DNA of 64,000 nt, taken from the NCBI GenBank assembly GCA_947470855.1, contig CANIUQ010000004.1, positions 23,271 through 87,270 of the forward strand, in the 5' to 3' direction. This document shows positions 62,160 to 64,000 of the stretch, piece after piece (the stretch's first letter is position 1; each line of letters opens with the position of its first letter). The notes under the pieces were generated by a model. That model worked only from the letters and a program-made list of their open reading frames with translations, did no database searches and had not been told where the DNA came from. A program made the position numbers and the translations under genes. Source of the DNA: Opitutia bacterium. GTDB lineage: Bacteria; Verrucomicrobiota; Verrucomicrobiia; Opitutales; UBA953.

Positions 62160-64000
62160 TTATTTTATAAGGAAAATATCACTTTGGACAAGCGAGTGAA
62201 TCAGATTTCGCAGACGATACTGGGTGGGGGCATTGGCATCTAGAATACGCTCGATTTTCTCGCGATCGGAGAAACCAACGGGGGCTCCCGTCGCGTAAAC
62301 CACCAGTTGATTAAGGAAATTGCGGGCCAGAACACGGTCGTTCTGTGCGAGCATTTTCTTAAACTCGACGATATCTTTGAACTTACGTCCATCGAGTTCG
62401 CTCTGGGTCTCCACTGGCAAGGCATAGTAGTAGAAGAAAGGGAGACCGCTTTTACCGAATCCAGGTTCCGCAGTTTCTCCATCTATCGCACGGTATTTTG
62501 TACGATACCCCCCAAAAACGTCAAAAGACTCAAGGGCAAAGCCTGCTGGATCAATTTTTGTGTGACATCCGGCACAGGCTGGCTGGGCCCGGTGACTAGC
62601 CAATTGTTCGCGAATCGTTGTAGCACCTCGGATATCGGGCTCGACAGCTGGAACAGCCGCAGGTGGAGGGGGTGGCTTGCGTCCCAAAATACGTTCCATA
62701 ACCCATGCGCCACGCTTCACGGGAGAGGTCGTTGTACCATTAGCGGTTACTTTCAGAACCGCAGCCTGGGTCAAAAATCCTCCTCGAATACTACCGGGAG
62801 GTAAGGTTACGCGCTTAATCGTAGCCCCTTTCACATTCAAGGAAGTGAGATCGTACAACTTTGCCAAGCGTTCGTTTAAGAAAGTGAAGTCGGAATCGAC
62901 AATGTAACGTGCGGGTAGATTATTGCGAAGGAGTTCGGCAAAGTAAGCATAACTTTCGTCGGTTGCCGATTCTGCTAAATGGTCATCGAGATAATATTCA
63001 GGATAAAGTTTAGCGTCTGGAGAATTTTCCGCCACATTTCGCAAATCCAACCAATAATCAAGGAAGGCGAAGGTAAATCGACTTGAACGATTATCCGCCA
63101 ATAAACGTTCAGTTTGCTCGCGCAAAACATTCGGTTGGCGCAACTTACCAGCCACTGCTAAATCTCTCAATTGCTGGTCTGGTGACGAATTCCAAAGGAA
63201 ATAAGAGAGGCGGGTCGCTATCGATGCATCATCTAAACGACCTGGTTTCTCATCGATGTAGAGGAAAGAAGGTGAACAAAGAACAGCGGTATATCCCGCA
63301 ATCATTGCCTCACCAAAACTACTTCCTGTGGCTAAGGCATTCTTAATCAGAGGAAGGAATCTTATTTCTTCCTGAGCGGAAACAGGGCGACGGTAAGCGG
63401 CTTTGACAAACTTTCGGAGAAGCACCTCCGCATCTTTCTCGGGATTATTAGAAACAACATCGACCCACAAGCCACCCTTGGGGGATTGTCGGAAAGGTAA
63501 ATCACCGAAAAGGACTTTATGGGAGGCAGTAGGCCAAGAATCATAAAATGGACCTGTAATTTCCACCCAGCGCATGACTAAGCCAGGCTGGCCATCGCGT
63601 TCGGCTAATGGATTCTGCCACCAGACTTTATTATTGGGACCAGGTCGCGAACGGAAGAAACGAACAGGATCAACCTGAATAGTCTCGCCCAAACGTAAAT
63701 CAGCCTCGAATTCAAAAGTCGTAGGCTCCACTCCCATATCGGCATTCGCTAGTCGTCGTAAGACATGGGCTCCGCGAGCATATATCGTCACGGGCTCAGC
63801 ACGACGACCTTTCGAAACTTTATCAAAATTAGGTACATACCAACGTCCTTCGCTACCAGGTCCAACCCAAATCGAGTGGCCACAAATTTTCACTTTGTAT
63901 CGACCTGGATTTTTAATGAATGAGGCCGTAAAATGAGGCTCCAATGGCTCGTAAGTACTTGCTACCATACCAAAGCCTTCCAGCGCACGCTGCGTGGGAT
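62160..64000 (-). CDS. DUF1592/DUF1588/DUF1585 secreted protein, 5' part beyond the window
   Basis: At least 613 codons, open to the right edge, so the N-terminus is missing. Visible order: a jelly-roll-like segment (about 63700-63968), then DUF1595/DUF1592-like (AYRRPVSAQEEIRFLPL, ATRLSYFLWNSSPDQQLRDLA), DUF1588 with a CxxCH motif (PACAGCHTKIDPAGFALESFD) and C-terminal DUF1585 (IVEFKKMLAQNDRVLARNFLNQLVVYATGAPV). In the family the N-terminus usually has a cytochrome c domain and DUF1587. It is upstream of DUF1552, as is usual. Role unknown, possibly in polysaccharide or electron-transfer processes. Confidence 0.9.
   Translation of the reverse strand, partial: PTQRALEGFGMVASTYEPLEPHFTASFIKNPGRYKVKICGHSIWVGPGSEGRWYVPNFDKVSKGRRAEPVTIYARGAHVLRRLANADMGVEPTTFEFEADLRLGETIQVDPVRFFRSRPGPNNKVWWQNPLAERDGQPGLVMRWVEITGPFYDSWPTASHKVLFGDLPFRQSPKGGLWVDVVSNNPEKDAEVLLRKFVKAAYRRPVSAQEEIRFLPLIKNALATGSSFGEAMIAGYTAVLCSPSFLYIDEKPGRLDDASIATRLSYFLWNSSPDQQLRDLAVAGKLRQPNVLREQTERLLADNRSSRFTFAFLDYWLDLRNVAENSPDAKLYPEYYLDDHLAESATDESYAYFAELLRNNLPARYIVDSDFTFLNERLAKLYDLTSLNVKGATIKRVTLPPGSIRGGFLTQAAVLKVTANGTTTSPVKRGAWVMERILGRKPPPPPAAVPAVEPDIRGATTIREQLASHRAQPACAGCHTKIDPAGFALESFDVFGGYRTKYRAIDGETAEPGFGKSGLPFFYYYALPVETQSELDGRKFKDIVEFKKMLAQNDRVLARNFLNQLVVYATGAPVGFSDREKIERILDANAPTQYRLRNLIHSLVQSDIFLIK

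Noticed and set aside
1..64000. Mobile elements, prophage or CRISPR
   Set aside because: No transposase, integrase, phage structural gene or spaced repeat array was found; repeats are limited to the terminator pair and short AT-rich repeats.

Overview
The window is a dense stretch of ordinary chromosome from a Gram-negative bacterium, most likely of the Verrucomicrobiota and plausibly class Opitutae. LPS genes (waaA, lptB, a large LptA/OstA-like protein) show an outer membrane. HprK without PTS genes nearby, a DUF1552/DUF1592 protein pair, an FMN-domain-less CysJ-like reductase and several unrecognised small secreted or membrane proteins fit the PVC group. The assignment is inferred from gene content only. 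I see no insertion sequence, prophage, CRISPR array, integrase or replication origin.

Layout. 1-4.7 kb: ribD (cut by the window edge), a DEAD-box helicase, tRNA-His, groES-groEL and a TPR protein. 4.8-10.3 kb: M29 aminopeptidase, RluD-type pseudouridine synthase, CDF cation transporter, thioesterase and metallo-hydrolase. 10.3-15.4 kb (minus strand): fabG-acpP-fabF, CysJ-like reductase, a GH16-like secreted protein and an RluB-type pseudouridine synthase. 15.5-23.6 kb: folD, RDD protein, rpsO-pnp, yhbY, a polyprenyl synthase, DUF983 and rpsB-tsf. 23.8-36.1 kb: waaA, trpD, then a long minus-strand run aroF-lrp-aminotransferase-der-fmt-lptA-lptB-hprK. 36.2-45.1 kb: fur, nadA, a small HTH protein, aat, aroK, a PaaK-like ligase, ilvE, glgC and a WalJ-type hydrolase. 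45.1-49.9 kb: an uncharacterised envelope locus with a fused ABCG-type transporter. 50-55.1 kb: an unusual elongation factor P, tRNA-Gln, pyrH-frr, sucC-sucD and two TM2 proteins. 55.1-64 kb: leuC-orf-leuD, purU, a phosphate acetyltransferase apparently divided over two genes in reversed domain order, and the DUF1552/DUF1592 pair running off the window end.

Genes are tightly packed. Eight convergent pairs meet with at most 4 nt between stop codons or overlap, and most lack any terminator-like hairpin. Strong intrinsic terminators sit instead behind groEL, the cysJ-like gene, pnp, rpsB-tsf, efp, sucCD and the TM2 pair. Almost no start codon has a Shine-Dalgarno sequence, even in highly expressed genes; upstream bases are A/T- or pyrimidine-rich.

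The observations most worth following are the SD-poor starts, an EF-P with Asn at the normally modified Lys/Arg position, a candidate three-way-junction RNA in the rpsO leader, the unknown ABCG envelope locus, the unknown gene coupled between leuC and leuD, and a small HTH gene behind an AT-rich palindrome-bearing region.
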